Source: Geobacter sp.
GTDB lineage: Bacteria; Desulfobacterota; Desulfuromonadia; Geobacterales; DSM-12255
Assembly: GCA_009684525.1 (NCBI GenBank)
Contig: WKKR01000006.1
Coordinates: forward strand, 166,624-230,623
Length of the DNA: 64,000 nt
Direction: 5' to 3'
Of the stretch, positions 38,984 through 48,827 are shown in pieces. Position numbers and translations under genes: made by a program. The notes below the pieces were generated by a model. It worked only from the letters and a program-made list of their open reading frames with translations. It had not been told where the DNA came from and did not search any database. Each line of letters begins with the position of its first letter. Position 1 is the stretch's first letter.

Positions 38984-39475
38984 ATGAAGCGCTCCACCAT
39001 CATATATGCACTCCTGTTCGCCCTGGCCTGCGGAACCGCTGCCGCGGCTGAACAGAGGGCTCTGCAGAGCTGGTATTTCCAGGGGACAGCCTTCCGGGAA
39101 GGGAGCGTCGCCGGGCTGCCAGCGGTTCGCCTGGCTGACGGTTATCTGCCTGCCATTATCATAGTCGATGAATCCCCTGATGCTGTGCGGTTGCCGCGTG
39201 GTACCGGCGGGGTGGTGGTTTTCTGCTATGTGCAGAATATCGGTGGCAAGCTGTCGGATCATGACGGATTTCTGCCGGTTGCCGGTGCAGCCGTGGAGCT
39301 CAGGCGCGGTGCATGGCGGATGGCCGGACGTACGGACAGCCTCGGCTACCTGGTGCTGGCGGTGCCGGCCGGCACCTATGAGATCACGGTCAAGGGGCAA
39401 CGGCGAGAGGCGCGCGTAGAGATGGGGAGATCGGCACTGGTGGCCGTGCGAACCGGGAAACGGATGGTGGATTAG
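38984..39475 (+). CDS. Secreted protein with carboxypeptidase-regulatory-like fold
   Basis: 163 residues. A signal peptide (cut after about TAAAA) leads into an unrecognised region, then a C-terminal part [41 protein letters not shown], shaped like the beta-sandwich regulatory domain that often decorates surface proteins. Its last base is shared with the GTG start of the metallopeptidase gene, so the two are coupled and probably exported together. Function unknown. Confidence 0.65.
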   Translation: MKRSTIIYALLFALACGTAAAAEQRALQSWYFQGTAFREGSVAGLPAVRLADGYLPAIIIVDESPDAVRLPRGTGGVVVFCYVQNIGGKLSDHDGFLPVAGAAVELRRGAWRMAGRTDSLGYLVLAVPAGTYEITVKGQRREARVEMGRSALVAVRTGKRMVD

Positions 39476-41310
39476 TGAAACGACGGGCAATTGTCGGATG
39501 CATGTTCATGGTGGCGGTCTGGGGAGTGCTGGCCCCGGCTGCAGGTGCCGGGTCGCTTGACCGCTACTATCTGGAGCGTTTCGGAGAGTTGTCCCAAGGT
39601 ACGTCGCCAGTGGCCGGTGTGCGTGTGGAAAGCGCCAACGGGACATCGGGTGTGTCCGAACGGTGCGGAACCCTTCTCTGGCGAGGGGTGACGCGCGACT
39701 GGAGCCTATTGGAGACGGGAACCCAGCAGACGCTCGCAAAATACCTTGCCAAGCCGGTCCTGGCGGGAGAGGCGATCGTCGAATCGGGCGACGGCCATTT
39801 CCATATCCACTATGCCACAAGCGGCGACGATGCCCCTCCGCTGGCCGATACCAATGCCGACGGCATTCCGGACTGGGTCGAGACCGTTGCCTCTGTGATG
39901 GAGGCGATCTATACCCGGGAGGTTCTGGACCTTGGCTACCAGCCGGCTCCTACGGTTGGCGGACAGCCCTACGACATCTACCTGAAAAATAACGTTGGCG
40001 GCCAGGTTGCCACCTACCTGGGGATCACCCAGTCAGACACCCCCCTGAGCAGTACCTCGTACAGCAGCTTCATCACCCTCGACAACGATTACGCGGAGTT
40101 TCCGGTCCGTTACATGCCACTGCAGTATCTCAAGGTCACGGCCGCCCACGAGTACCACCACGGCATCCAGTATGGCTACAACTTCTATTTCGATTCCTGG
40201 TATGCCGAGGCCACATCCACCTGGATCGAGGACGAGGTCTACGACTCGGTCAACCAGCTGTATGATTATCTGCCCTATTATCTGCAGAATCCCAGCCTTG
40301 CGCTGAACATCTCTCCCAGTGTCTATACCGGGGGAGGCTATGGCCGCTGGGTGTTCAACCGTTACCTTGCCGAGATCAACGGGCGGGCCGTGGTGCGGAG
40401 TGTCTGGGAGAACCTGAAACTGATCCCTCCCCCCGCAGACGGCAGCGATATCCCCATGATCCCGGTGATCGACACGGTACTCGGCGGGGCTATCGACCAG
40501 CACCTGATCGGGCTGGGGAAACGGTTCATCATGGAGAACTGGGCGAGCCACCTGGACGAGATTTCCCTTATTCATCCAGTGGCTACCGTTGCCGGGACCA
40601 CAACGGTTTCCAGCTATCCGGCCAACAACTACTCATTCAGCTTTCTCAAATATGAGTCGGTCACGGCCCAGTCGACAACGCTGACGATTGCCTTTGCCGG
40701 CAAGCCGTCCGGTGTGGCCGCGGTTGCCTTCCGCCAGAATGGGTCGGGCAGCTTCAGCGAGTTCGCCTATGACCCGGTTACGGCGACCATTGTCGTTCCC
40801 GGTTGGTCCATCACTACCCCTGTCGTCCTCATGCTGTGCAATAACCTGTCCGGGACTACGACTACCCCCGCGGACCCGACCGGGGTGATCGCCAGCCTGA
40901 CGGATGCGCAGGTTGTCACGGCAAAATCGCCAACACTGGTTTCCGGACCGACGGTGGTCAGCTCGACAGGGGAGAGCGGAGGAGGTGGGTGCTTTATTGC
41001 AACTGCGGCTTATGGCAGCTATCTCCATCCCAAGGTCCGGCTCCTCAGGGAGTTTCGGGATCGATGGCTCCTCACCAACCGGGTCGGGCGCTGGGCGGTT
41101 GCCTGCTATTATCGCATCAGCCCTCCTCTGGCGCGGATTATCGCCCGGCACGGGTGGATGCGCAGCTGCTGCCGGGTGATGCTGGCCCCCGTAGTGCTGG
41201 CAGTGGAATATCCTCTGGGTGGCACAGCGGTGGTGGCTGCCGGGTTTCTGGGCTTCTTGCTGATCTGGCGGCGGCGGGGATATCTGCGGGTGTGGACAGC
41301 GCTTCATTGA
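39475..41310 (+). CDS. Secreted MXAN_6640-type metallopeptidase with CFI-box C-terminus
   Basis: 611 residues. A signal peptide (about 1-25) is followed by a calcium-binding-like [10 protein letters not shown] (125-134) and a zinc motif H225-E-Y-H-H229 with [13 protein letters not shown] downstream giving a third ligand, as in gluzincins. The C-terminus has a Gly-rich hinge and C506-FIATAAYGS, then basic and hydrophobic segments (near 507-610), matching the CFI-box CTERM pattern found on exported proteins. The end is membrane-like ([13 protein letters not shown]). Likely a surface-anchored peptidase; its substrate is unknown. Confidence 0.78.
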   Translation: MKRRAIVGCMFMVAVWGVLAPAAGAGSLDRYYLERFGELSQGTSPVAGVRVESANGTSGVSERCGTLLWRGVTRDWSLLETGTQQTLAKYLAKPVLAGEAIVESGDGHFHIHYATSGDDAPPLADTNADGIPDWVETVASVMEAIYTREVLDLGYQPAPTVGGQPYDIYLKNNVGGQVATYLGITQSDTPLSSTSYSSFITLDNDYAEFPVRYMPLQYLKVTAAHEYHHGIQYGYNFYFDSWYAEATSTWIEDEVYDSVNQLYDYLPYYLQNPSLALNISPSVYTGGGYGRWVFNRYLAEINGRAVVRSVWENLKLIPPPADGSDIPMIPVIDTVLGGAIDQHLIGLGKRFIMENWASHLDEISLIHPVATVAGTTTVSSYPANNYSFSFLKYESVTAQSTTLTIAFAGKPSGVAAVAFRQNGSGSFSEFAYDPVTATIVVPGWSITTPVVLMLCNNLSGTTTTPADPTGVIASLTDAQVVTAKSPTLVSGPTVVSSTGESGGGGCFIATAAYGSYLHPKVRLLREFRDRWLLTNRVGRWAVACYYRISPPLARIIARHGWMRSCCRVMLAPVVLAVEYPLGGTAVVAAGFLGFLLIWRRRGYLRVWTALH

Positions 41311-41345
41311 TGTCGTGAACGGGACAAAAATGGCGTCGTGAAAAG

Positions 41346-41377
41346 AAAAGCCCTGCCGGTATGCCGGCAGGGCTTTT
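41346..41377. terminator. Bidirectional terminator
   Basis: A 14-bp stem AAAAGCCCTGCCGG/CCGGCAGGGCTTTT with loop TATG serves the metallopeptidase gene and convergent cspA. Confidence 0.9.
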
Positions 41378-41400
41378 CGTTCGTTTGTGTGCTGTGTGTG

Positions 41401-41601
41401 TCAGGCCTTGCGGACGTTTGCAGCCTGGAGACCCTTGGGTCCGTTGATGACATCGAAGGTTACTGCCTGGCCTTCGGTGAGAGTCTTGAAACCTTCTCCC
41501 TGGATGGCAGAGAAGTGCACGAACACGTCGTCACCGTTCTCCTGCTCGATAAAGCCGAACCCCTTAGCATCGTTGAACCATTTCACTTTTCCCTGTGCCA
41601 T
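41401..41601 (-). CDS. cspA: Cold-shock protein
   Basis: 66 residues, a single cold-shock domain. RNA-binding motifs KGFGFI (RNP1) and VFVHFSAI (RNP2) are intact; it acts as an RNA chaperone. AGGAGG precedes the ATG. The leader of about 150 bases between promoter and start is long for such a small gene and may hold the temperature-sensitive structure usual in csp mRNAs. Confidence 0.96.
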   Translation of the reverse strand: MAQGKVKWFNDAKGFGFIEQENGDDVFVHFSAIQGEGFKTLTEGQAVTFDVINGPKGLQAANVRKA

Positions 41602-41756
41602 TGATGAACTACCTCCTTCATTTCAGCTCCGGTCATGCTGCCGGATGAGTGGGGATTGCCGCAGTTTCCGGACTCTTCGGCAGGGAAGTGCCAAGATCCA
41701 ACAGGGAACTTGCCTTCTCTGGTGCTGCAAAGGCATCCGAGACTTACTGCAGTGTA

Positions 41757-41785
41757 AACCTACCATGCGTCCTGAGGGCTGTCAA
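41757..41785 (-). promoter_or_regulatory. Predicted promoter of cspA
   Basis: On the minus strand: TTGACA, 17 bases, TAGGTT. It lies in the gap after the LOG-family gene. Confidence 0.6.
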
Positions 41786-41799
41786 CCCTGTTTCTGCGC

Positions 41800-42831
41800 T
41801 CAGAAGGTGTTTATCCGGCCGATGAAGGCAATGAGGAGCCCATAGTGCTGGTGGTCGAACTCAAGGGAAAGCCGGGGAAGTTTCATCAGGTCCGGTTCGT
41901 CAGCCTCCTCCGGGAGCGCGGCGCAACGGGTGATCCCCGTCCCGGGCCGCCGGATTTCGGGGAACTCGCAGCAGAGCACTTCCACATCCTCATTCGAAAG
42001 CTCTTTGTTGAGCCTGATGATGAGCCGCCCGCCGACAAAGCGGAGCGAGTGGTAGGTGCGGTAGAAGGTTTCGATGACCTCGATGGCCTCCATCTCCGTC
42101 CGGGTGATGGTGAAGATGGAGAAATCCTCGGCGGAGATCAGGCCCCGGCCGAGCATCGCCTCTTTGATGAAGGTGAACCAGCGGTCCCAGTAGCCGCTTT
42201 CGTCATCGATGAGCACCAGGGGCTTTGGCGCGGTTTTGCCGGTCTGCACGAGGGTGAAGACCTCCATCGCCTCGTCCAGCGTCCCGAATCCGCCGGGGAA
42301 AACGGCCAGCGCATCCGCCTCCTTGACAAAGGCGATCTTCCGGTTGAAGAAATATTTGTAGGTGATGAGCCGGGGGTTCTGGATCATGACCGGGTTGGGC
42401 GACTGCTCGAATGGGAGCCGGATGTTGACGGCAAAGGAATTTTCGCTGCCTGCCCCTTCGTTGCCCGCCTGCATGATCCCCGGTCCGCCGCCGGTGATGA
42501 TCATGTAGCCTTTTTTTGCCAGCTCGTTGCTGAAGCGGATGCATTTCTGGTAGATCAATTCGCCCGGTTCCGTCCTCGCCGAGCCGAAGATGGTGACCTT
42601 TTTCTTATGGCGGTACGGCGCAAAGACCTTGTTGGTATACCGCATCTCTTTCATGGTGTTGTTGAGCATTTTCAGGTCGGCGAGATAGTCGGTCTCCTGG
42701 CCTGCCTTGAGTGCCGAGATGATCATTTCCCGGACGACCGCCGGATGGTGGATGCCCCCGGTGTCGCGCATCAGCTGGTCAATCTCCTGATCCAGCGGTC
42801 CGTTGGTCCTGGTAAAGCTGAGTTCGGTCAC
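41800..42831 (-). CDS. LOG-family (lysine-decarboxylase-like) protein
   Basis: 343 residues, longer than typical LOG proteins (about 190) because of N- and C-terminal extensions. The Rossmann core has the signatures GGGPGIMQAGNEGA and PGGFGTLDEAMEV. The family includes nucleoside-5'-monophosphate phosphoribohydrolases that release cytokinin bases or act on other nucleotides; the specific substrate is not known. No operon partner on the same strand upstream. Confidence 0.82.
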   Translation of the reverse strand: MTELSFTRTNGPLDQEIDQLMRDTGGIHHPAVVREMIISALKAGQETDYLADLKMLNNTMKEMRYTNKVFAPYRHKKKVTIFGSARTEPGELIYQKCIRFSNELAKKGYMIITGGGPGIMQAGNEGAGSENSFAVNIRLPFEQSPNPVMIQNPRLITYKYFFNRKIAFVKEADALAVFPGGFGTLDEAMEVFTLVQTGKTAPKPLVLIDDESGYWDRWFTFIKEAMLGRGLISAEDFSIFTITRTEMEAIEVIETFYRTYHSLRFVGGRLIIRLNKELSNEDVEVLCCEFPEIRRPGTGITRCAALPEEADEPDLMKLPRLSLEFDHQHYGLLIAFIGRINTF

Positions 42832-42994
42832 GGGTTGTCTCTCCTTGGCCCTGAATTACCGGCGAGTATAGCATCTGTCCGGCGTACAGGCAAATGAGAA
42901 GCGGATTCGGAGATAAAATCCGTTGATTTGCAAACACGGTTTGGAGTACAGTAGCGCACGTTCAGTGCGAATATCCATCCGGAAAGGATCTGTT

Positions 42995-44278
42995 ATGGGC
43001 AAGACTACAGCTGAAAAGATCTTTGCCAGTCACCTGGTTGACGAGCCATTCCCCGGCACTAAGGTGCTGAAACTCGATGTGGTCATGTGCCACGAGATCA
43101 CCACTCCCATTGCCATCGCCGATTTGATGGCGCGGGGGAAGGACCGGGTTTTCGATACCTCCAGGATCAAGGCTGTCGTTGATCACGTCACCCCGAGCAA
43201 GGACACCAAGACCGCCACCCAGGCCAAGATGCTGCGTGACTGGGCGCGACGCCACAACATCAAGGACTTCTTCGACATCGGCGCCAATGGCGTCTGCCAT
43301 GCCCTCTTTCCGGAAAAGGGGTATATTCGGCCGGGATATACCGTGATCATGGGCGATTCCCATACCTGCACCCACGGCGCCTTCGGGGCCTTTGCCGCCG
43401 GCATCGGCACCACCGACCTGGAGGTGGGGATACTCAAGGGGGTCTGCGCCTTCCGCGAGCCGAAGACCATCCGGTTCAACCTGAACGGTACCCTGCCCAA
43501 AGGGGTCTATGCCAAGGATGTCATCCTCTATCTCATCGGCCAGGTCGGCGTCAACGGCGCCACTGACAGGGTCATGGAATTCCGCGGGCCAGTGGTGGAC
43601 GCCATGACCATGGAATCCCGTATGACGCTCTCCAACATGGCCATCGAGGCCGGGGGCACCTCGGGCATCTGCATGCCCGACATGGTGACAGTGGAATATC
43701 TCTGGCCCTTCATCCAGAACGACTATGCTTCGAAAGAGGCGGCCCTGGCAGACTTTGCGCAGTGGCGGTCCGATGACGACGCGGAATACGACAAGATCAT
43801 CGATTTCGACCTCTCCAACCTGGAGCCGACGGTTACCTTCGGCTACAAGCCCGACCAGGTGAAGCCCATAAGCGAGATTGCCGGCACGCCGGTGGACCAG
43901 GTCTATCTCGGCTCCTGCACCAACGGCCGGCTCGAAGACCTGCGGATTGCGGCCAGGATCCTCAAGGGGCGCAAGATCGATACGTCGGTGCGCGCCATCC
44001 TCTCGCCCGCGACCCCGAAGATTTACCAGGAAGCCCTGCATGAGGGGCTGATCGATATCTTCATGGAGGCCGGATTCTGCGTGACCAACCCCACCTGCGG
44101 CGCCTGTCTCGGCATGAGCAACGGTGTCCTGGCGGAAGGGGAGGTCTGCGCCTCGACCACCAACCGGAACTTCATGGGCCGCATGGGCAAGGGGGGGATG
44201 GTCCATCTCATGTCCCCGGCCACCAGCGCCGCTACCGCCATTGAAGGAAAGATCGCCGATCCGAGGAAGTACCTGTAG
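42995..44278 (+). CDS. leuC: 3-isopropylmalate dehydratase large subunit
   Basis: 427 residues, the shorter HacA/LeuC-2 type of the aconitase family. With leuD it isomerises 2- to 3-isopropylmalate. Fe-S ligands are in GSCTNGR and NPTCGACLG; GDSHTCTHGAFGAFAAGIGTTD is conserved. The ATG after GGAAAGGAT is used; an earlier in-frame ATG has no ribosome site. leuD follows after 73 bases. Confidence 0.96.
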   Translation: MGKTTAEKIFASHLVDEPFPGTKVLKLDVVMCHEITTPIAIADLMARGKDRVFDTSRIKAVVDHVTPSKDTKTATQAKMLRDWARRHNIKDFFDIGANGVCHALFPEKGYIRPGYTVIMGDSHTCTHGAFGAFAAGIGTTDLEVGILKGVCAFREPKTIRFNLNGTLPKGVYAKDVILYLIGQVGVNGATDRVMEFRGPVVDAMTMESRMTLSNMAIEAGGTSGICMPDMVTVEYLWPFIQNDYASKEAALADFAQWRSDDDAEYDKIIDFDLSNLEPTVTFGYKPDQVKPISEIAGTPVDQVYLGSCTNGRLEDLRIAARILKGRKIDTSVRAILSPATPKIYQEALHEGLIDIFMEAGFCVTNPTCGACLGMSNGVLAEGEVCASTTNRNFMGRMGKGGMVHLMSPATSAATAIEGKIADPRKYL

Positions 44279-44351
44279 GGGGGTTCCCGGTTGCCCGTGA
44301 CAAGGGCCATCCAGGATCTGTCCCGCCATTTCACAGCCAAGGAGTTACCAT

Positions 44352-44879
44352 ATGAAACAGTTCGGAGGCCCTGTCCTCTTTCTCGACCGTTCGGACATCA
44401 ATACCGATGAGATCATCCCGGCCAAGTACCTGACCGAGATTACCAAGGAAGACCTGAAACCTTACATCCTTGAGGACCTCAAGCTCCCCGGTTTCGATCC
44501 CAAGGGGGAAAAGACCAGCGCGGCACGGGTCATTGTCAGCCGCTCCAATTTCGGCTGCGGTTCTTCGCGTGAACACGCCCCCTGGGTCTTTGAGGTGAAT
44601 GATGTCACCGCAGTCGTGGCCGAGTCCTTTGCCAGGATCTTCCGCCAGAACATGTTCAACTGCGGCATGGCAGCCATTGAACTGCCCAAGGAAAAGATCG
44701 ATGCCCTGTTCGCCTATGCCGGCCATGCCGATGTCGCCATGAGCCTCGATATCGCTGCCCAGTCGCTCACCGTGAGCGGAGGGGGAAAGAGCGAGAGCTT
44801 CAGTTTCGAGATCTCCCCTTTTGACAAGGCGCTGGTCCTGGCCGGGGGATGGGTCGACTACGCGGATACGAAGTACTGA
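44352..44879 (+). CDS. leuD: 3-isopropylmalate dehydratase small subunit
   Basis: 175 residues. It is the swivelling domain of isopropylmalate isomerase. DINTDEIIPAKYL and SNFGCGSSREHAPW are the diagnostic motifs. Coupled functionally with leuC. leuB is not in the window. A strong bidirectional terminator separates it from the convergent transporter genes. Confidence 0.96.
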   Translation: MKQFGGPVLFLDRSDINTDEIIPAKYLTEITKEDLKPYILEDLKLPGFDPKGEKTSAARVIVSRSNFGCGSSREHAPWVFEVNDVTAVVAESFARIFRQNMFNCGMAAIELPKEKIDALFAYAGHADVAMSLDIAAQSLTVSGGGKSESFSFEISPFDKALVLAGGWVDYADTKY

Positions 44880-44904
44880 TCTCCACATGCTCCAGACGTT
44901 CACG

Positions 44905-44932
44905 AAACCCGCCGACCCCGGCGGGTTTTTTT
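44905..44932. terminator. Bidirectional terminator between leuD and the Tup transporter
   Basis: Stem AAACCCGCCG/CGGCGGGTTT with a 4-base loop, T run on both sides. Confidence 0.88.
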
Positions 44933-45584
44933 ATGGGACCAGCCTCCCTGCGACCAGATGGATGTTCCTGTTTCCCAGTCTGTCCGGGTGGGACGGGTCA
45001 TGGGTGGTGAGGAGGACCGAGGTCCCCTGGGCAGGCAACGCCGTGATCACGGATTCGAGGATTGCAGCGCTTTCCCTGTCCATGTTGGCAAACGGCTCAT
45101 CGAGCAGCAGCATGCGGGGTTTGACGGCAATGGCGCGCGCCAGGGCCACGCGTTGCTTCTGCCCGCCCGACAGCTCCCGCGCCGGGCGTTCCCCATGGCC
45201 CGACAACCCCACGGCAGCCAGGGCCTCTTCAATGATGCCGCGTCGACTCCTGGCGCGGCTGCCCCGGACTTTCAGGCCGAATGCCACATTGCCTGCCACG
45301 CTGGCGTCGAGCAGGTAGGGGTCCTGATGGAGCAGTGTCACGTTGCGGCGCAGTCGGCACAGCCTGGATCTGGTCCATCGGACCGGTTCGCCGACAAAAG
45401 CGATCTGCCCGGACGAAGGGGGGATGAGAAATGCGAGGATGGCGAGCAGGGTGCTCTTTCCCGCGCCATTGGCGCCCGTCAGGGTGTAAAGAGTCCCTTC
45501 CTCTATGGAGAGATGGTCGATGTCGAGCACGACGCTCGTGCCGAACACCTTGGTAACGTCATGCAGGCTGTAGAGAAGGGGCAT
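44931..45584 (-). CDS. tupC: Tungstate/molybdate-type ABC transporter ATPase
   Basis: 217 residues. Walker A GANGAGKST, Q-loop HQDPYLL, signature ELSGGQKQRVALARAI and Walker B MLLLDEPF are complete. It powers uptake with the permease encoded just upstream on the same strand (three-base gap). Assignment to tungstate depends on the binding protein TupA of this operon. Confidence 0.87.
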   Translation of the reverse strand: MPLLYSLHDVTKVFGTSVVLDIDHLSIEEGTLYTLTGANGAGKSTLLAILAFLIPPSSGQIAFVGEPVRWTRSRLCRLRRNVTLLHQDPYLLDASVAGNVAFGLKVRGSRARSRRGIIEEALAAVGLSGHGERPARELSGGQKQRVALARAIAVKPRMLLLDEPFANMDRESAAILESVITALPAQGTSVLLTTHDPSHPDRLGNRNIHLVAGRLVP

Positions 45585-45587
45585 CGG

Positions 45588-46271
45588 CTACCTTTCCTGC
45601 AGGAGGTTGAGTATCAGGTTTACGGCAAAGGCAATGGCCATGAGGATGCCGCCGAGGGCGAGGCCGAAGGCGAATTCACCCTTGCTGGTTTCCATGGCGA
45701 TGGCTGTGGTCATGGTCCGGGTGTAACCCCGGATATTCCCTCCCAGCATCATGGCCACCCCGACTTCGGCGATGACCCTGCCGAACGCGGCGATCACTGC
45801 GGCCATGATGCCGAAGCGCACCTCCCGGACCAGCTGGATGGTCCCCTGAATGGGGCCGGCCCCCAGGGTGGCCACTGTCGGGAGTATGCGGGGATCTGCC
45901 CCCTTGATGGTGCTGACGCAGTAATGGATGACGATGGGGAGTGCCAGCAGGGTCTGTCCGATGACCATGGCTGCCGGGGTGAAGAGCAGCCCCAGTTCGC
46001 CCAGCGGGCCCTGGCGGCTGATGAAGGCATAGACCAGGAGGCCGATCACGACCGTCGGCATGGCCATCAGGGTGTTGAGGAGAGTGAGGAGTGCCCGTTT
46101 CAGCGGGAAGTTGTTGATGGCGATGGCAACGCCGGCCGGGATTCCCGCCAGGGCAGAGATGCAGATTGCCCCGGCCGAAACGGCGAGCGATGTCCGTACT
46201 GCGGCCGTGACTTCCCGGTCCAGAGAACCTATCAGGTTGAAGGCGGTCTGCAGCGATTCCCAGAAAAACAT
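45588..46271 (-). CDS. tupB: Tungstate-type ABC transporter permease
   Basis: 227 residues with five or six membrane helices. The EAA-like motif that docks the ATPase is in EVRFGIMAAVIAAFGRVIAEVG. Start FFWESLQTAFNLIGS and the cluster order tupA-tupB-tupC support the call. It lies between the ATPase and the binding-protein genes. Confidence 0.87.
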   Translation of the reverse strand: MFFWESLQTAFNLIGSLDREVTAAVRTSLAVSAGAICISALAGIPAGVAIAINNFPLKRALLTLLNTLMAMPTVVIGLLVYAFISRQGPLGELGLLFTPAAMVIGQTLLALPIVIHYCVSTIKGADPRILPTVATLGAGPIQGTIQLVREVRFGIMAAVIAAFGRVIAEVGVAMMLGGNIRGYTRTMTTAIAMETSKGEFAFGLALGGILMAIAFAVNLILNLLQER

Positions 46272-46282
46272 GGGGTTTCCGC

Positions 46283-47098
46283 CTATCTGTAGACGAAGAA
46301 CAGCGGTTCGCCATTCACCCGGAAATCGGTAATGATCTTCTGCCCCTCTTTTCCGGTAAGGTAGTCGATGAACTTCATGGCAAGGTCATACCTGGCATGC
46401 GGATAGCGCTTCGGATTCACCGCAATGGCCCCGTAGGGGTTGAAAAGCCCCTTTTCTCCCTGGAACAGGATGACCAGATCGGTCTTGTTCTTTTTGAAGG
46501 CGTTGTAGGTGCCGCGGTCGGCGAGGGTGTACCCCTGCCTCTGGGTGGTCATGATGATGACCTCCCCCATCCCCTGGCCGGTTTCCAGATACCAGTTGCC
46601 CGCGGGTTTGACCCCGGCGGCCTGCCAGAGCTCCTTTTCCTTCTGGTGGGTGCCTGATTCATCGCCGCGGGAGATAAAGGGGGACTCCTTGGCGCGAATC
46701 CTGAGCAGCGCCTCGGCTGAGGTCCGGGCACTCCTGACGCCCGCGGGATCGCTGGCCGGGCCGATGATGATGAAGTCGTTATACATGATATCCCGGCGGT
46801 TGATACCGTAACCGCTGGCGACGAACTTGTCCTCCAGCTTCCGCGCATGGACCAGTACCGCATCCACATCGCCTGCTTCGCCGAGTTTGAGCGCCTTGCC
46901 GGTGCCGACGGCGATGACGTCCACCTTGCAGTGGTTCCTCTGCTCGAAAGGGGGGAGCAGCACCCCGAGCAGGCCGGTGTTTTCCGTGGATGTGGTAGTG
47001 GAAAGCCTGAGGTGCTCAACGGCACCTGCCCTCGGAGACAATGCCATCAGGATGAGGACCGACCAGAGCAAGGGGGAAAACAGGCGAATGAACTTCAT
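46283..47098 (-). CDS. tupA: Tungstate-binding protein TupA
   Basis: 271 residues. A signal peptide (about 1-27) is followed by RLSTTTSTENTGLL, the TTTS motif that wraps the oxyanion in TupA proteins, and SRGDESGTHQKE. The family binds tungstate tightly over molybdate, feeding tungsten aldehyde:ferredoxin or benzoyl-CoA reductases in related bacteria. GGAGGTCATTC precedes the ATG chosen; a start nine codons earlier covers the ribosome site. First gene of tupABC. Confidence 0.9.
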   Translation of the reverse strand: MKFIRLFSPLLWSVLILMALSPRAGAVEHLRLSTTTSTENTGLLGVLLPPFEQRNHCKVDVIAVGTGKALKLGEAGDVDAVLVHARKLEDKFVASGYGINRRDIMYNDFIIIGPASDPAGVRSARTSAEALLRIRAKESPFISRGDESGTHQKEKELWQAAGVKPAGNWYLETGQGMGEVIIMTTQRQGYTLADRGTYNAFKKNKTDLVILFQGEKGLFNPYGAIAVNPKRYPHARYDLAMKFIDYLTGKEGQKIITDFRVNGEPLFFVYR

Positions 47099-47312
47099 GA
47101 ATGACCTCCGTGGCGGATTATGCACCCATTATTTTACCAGGCAAAGCAATTCGTGCCGCAGGTTTCGCGGCTGCATAAATTCTGTGTGCTCTCTCATGCC
47201 GCTCTGGGCGATGTTCTGTATACGACAGTTGGTAAATGTACATGATTTTGATTGACTCGCGACCGGTTATCTAAAATAATTGCCGAACTTTGCGAAGGTG
47301 GCGACAACACCG

Positions 47313-48827
47313 ATGAAGAAACCAAACCTATCCTGGATAGCGGCAGTCATCCTTTTCTGGGGGATATCCGGCAGCGCAGCTGCGGCAACGGAACCCGAGA
47401 GCGGGGAAGGGACCATCTTCACGCTCTGGCCGCTTATCGACTATCGCGAGAGCCCCGGCGAGGGGTTCAGCAACCTGGCGGTCCTCGGCCCGCTCATCAA
47501 GGTACAACGGCAACAGGACGAGCGGACTACGGCTCTGCGGCCCCTGTTCTACCGCATCAGTCACGAGCGGGATGAAACCGCATCGACGGACTATCTCTAT
47601 CCGCTTGCTGCCACTGATTCGTCGCCAGAGGTCACACGTTTCCAGTTTCTCTATCTGGTGCAGAAGAACATCTACCGCAAGGACGAAGGGGAAGGCGAGG
47701 AGCGCGACAGCATGTTCTTCCCCTTCTATATCAGCGGCACCTCGAAGAAGTACGGTCCCTACACGTCGGTCTTCCCCATCTACGGCGATATCTATGAGCG
47801 GTTCTGGCGGGACGAGTACCACTATGTCCTTTTCCCGCTCTATGGCAAAACGGTGAAGAAGGGGACCACTTCGCGGAACTATCTCTACCCCATCTTCAAT
47901 ACCCTGGAGGGGGAGCGGGAGTCGGGTTTTCACGTCTGGCCGCTGTACGGGCAGTCCGCCAAGGAAGGGGTCTATCGCAAGCGTTTTGTCCTCTGGCCGT
48001 TCTACCTGTCTGAGACAAAAGGGCTCGACACCGACAATCCCACGGAAAAGCTCATGCTGTTCCCGCTCTACGCCGCTACCGATTCACCGCAAAAAACGGC
48101 CCGCACCTACCTCTGGCCGTTTATCGGCTACAGCGAGGATCGGGCGAAAAAGGAAACGGAGCGGGATTATTTCTGGCCATTCATCTGGACGGCGCGGGGG
48201 GAAAATCGCCAGGTCGACAGCTATCTCCCCTTTTATTCCCATGAGAAGAAACCGGGCAGCAGCAAGAGTTGGTACCTGTGGCCCCTGTTCCGGCAAGACA
48301 CGCTCCAGTCAGAGTCGTTCCGCCAGGAGCGGGATCGTATCCTCTTTTTCCTCTACAGCGACAACACCGAATCGTGGCCGAAAGACGGGACAGAACGCCG
48401 GCGGGTTGCCCTCTGGCCGTTATTCGTATACAATCGTGATGCCGGCGGGGTGAAGTCGTTCGGCTTGCCCGCACTCATGGAGCCTATTCTCGACAGGCCC
48501 GGCATCGAACAAAGCTGGGCACCGCTTTGGCGTATCTATTCACAGCGATGGGCAGATAACGGGGATTCCGCGGTATCCTTCCTCTGGAACCTTTACTGGC
48601 ATGAGGCGCGAGGGGATTCGCTGATGTACGAGTTGTACCCCCTGCTCCGCTATCGCTCCACGCCACGCGAGGTCGATATGCACCTGCTCAAAGGCCTGTT
48701 CCGCTATCGCTCCGGCAGGGAGGGGAAATCGATCCGGCTTTTCTGGCTCCCCTTCGGGATAACCTGGGGGGCGTCGCATGCGACGACTTCTGAGGCACTG
48801 CCGGCTGGTCAGGGTACTCAACCATGA
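47313..48827 (+). CDS. Exported protein of about 20 aromatic-Pro repeats, mlaE-coupled
   Basis: 504 residues, not a family I recognise. A signal peptide (about 1-24) leads into tandem units of 17-22 residues, each centred on an aromatic-Pro-(Leu/Phe/Ile)-(Tyr/Phe) core: LWPLID, LRPLFY, LYPLA, FFPFY, VFPIYG, LFPLYG, LYPIF, VWPLYG, LWPFY, LFPLYA, LWPFIG, FWPFI, LPFY, LWPLF. Prolines fall at about 40, 60, 77, 97, 137, 155, 175, 193, 210, 229, 251, 269, 289, 306, 324, 369. The spacing suggests short beta strands, possibly a barrel or solenoid. It overlaps mlaE by four bases (ATGA). The ATG is chosen to fit the signal peptide. Confidence 0.75.
   Translation: MKKPNLSWIAAVILFWGISGSAAAATEPESGEGTIFTLWPLIDYRESPGEGFSNLAVLGPLIKVQRQQDERTTALRPLFYRISHERDETASTDYLYPLAATDSSPEVTRFQFLYLVQKNIYRKDEGEGEERDSMFFPFYISGTSKKYGPYTSVFPIYGDIYERFWRDEYHYVLFPLYGKTVKKGTTSRNYLYPIFNTLEGERESGFHVWPLYGQSAKEGVYRKRFVLWPFYLSETKGLDTDNPTEKLMLFPLYAATDSPQKTARTYLWPFIGYSEDRAKKETERDYFWPFIWTARGENRQVDSYLPFYSHEKKPGSSKSWYLWPLFRQDTLQSESFRQERDRILFFLYSDNTESWPKDGTERRRVALWPLFVYNRDAGGVKSFGLPALMEPILDRPGIEQSWAPLWRIYSQRWADNGDSAVSFLWNLYWHEARGDSLMYELYPLLRYRSTPREVDMHLLKGLFRYRSGREGKSIRLFWLPFGITWGASHATTSEALPAGQGTQP

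Noticed and set aside
47216..47228. Palindrome CTGTATACGACAG before tupA as a ModE/TunR operator
   Set aside because: It is short and imperfect and does not match the ModE box well enough; no regulator gene nearby.
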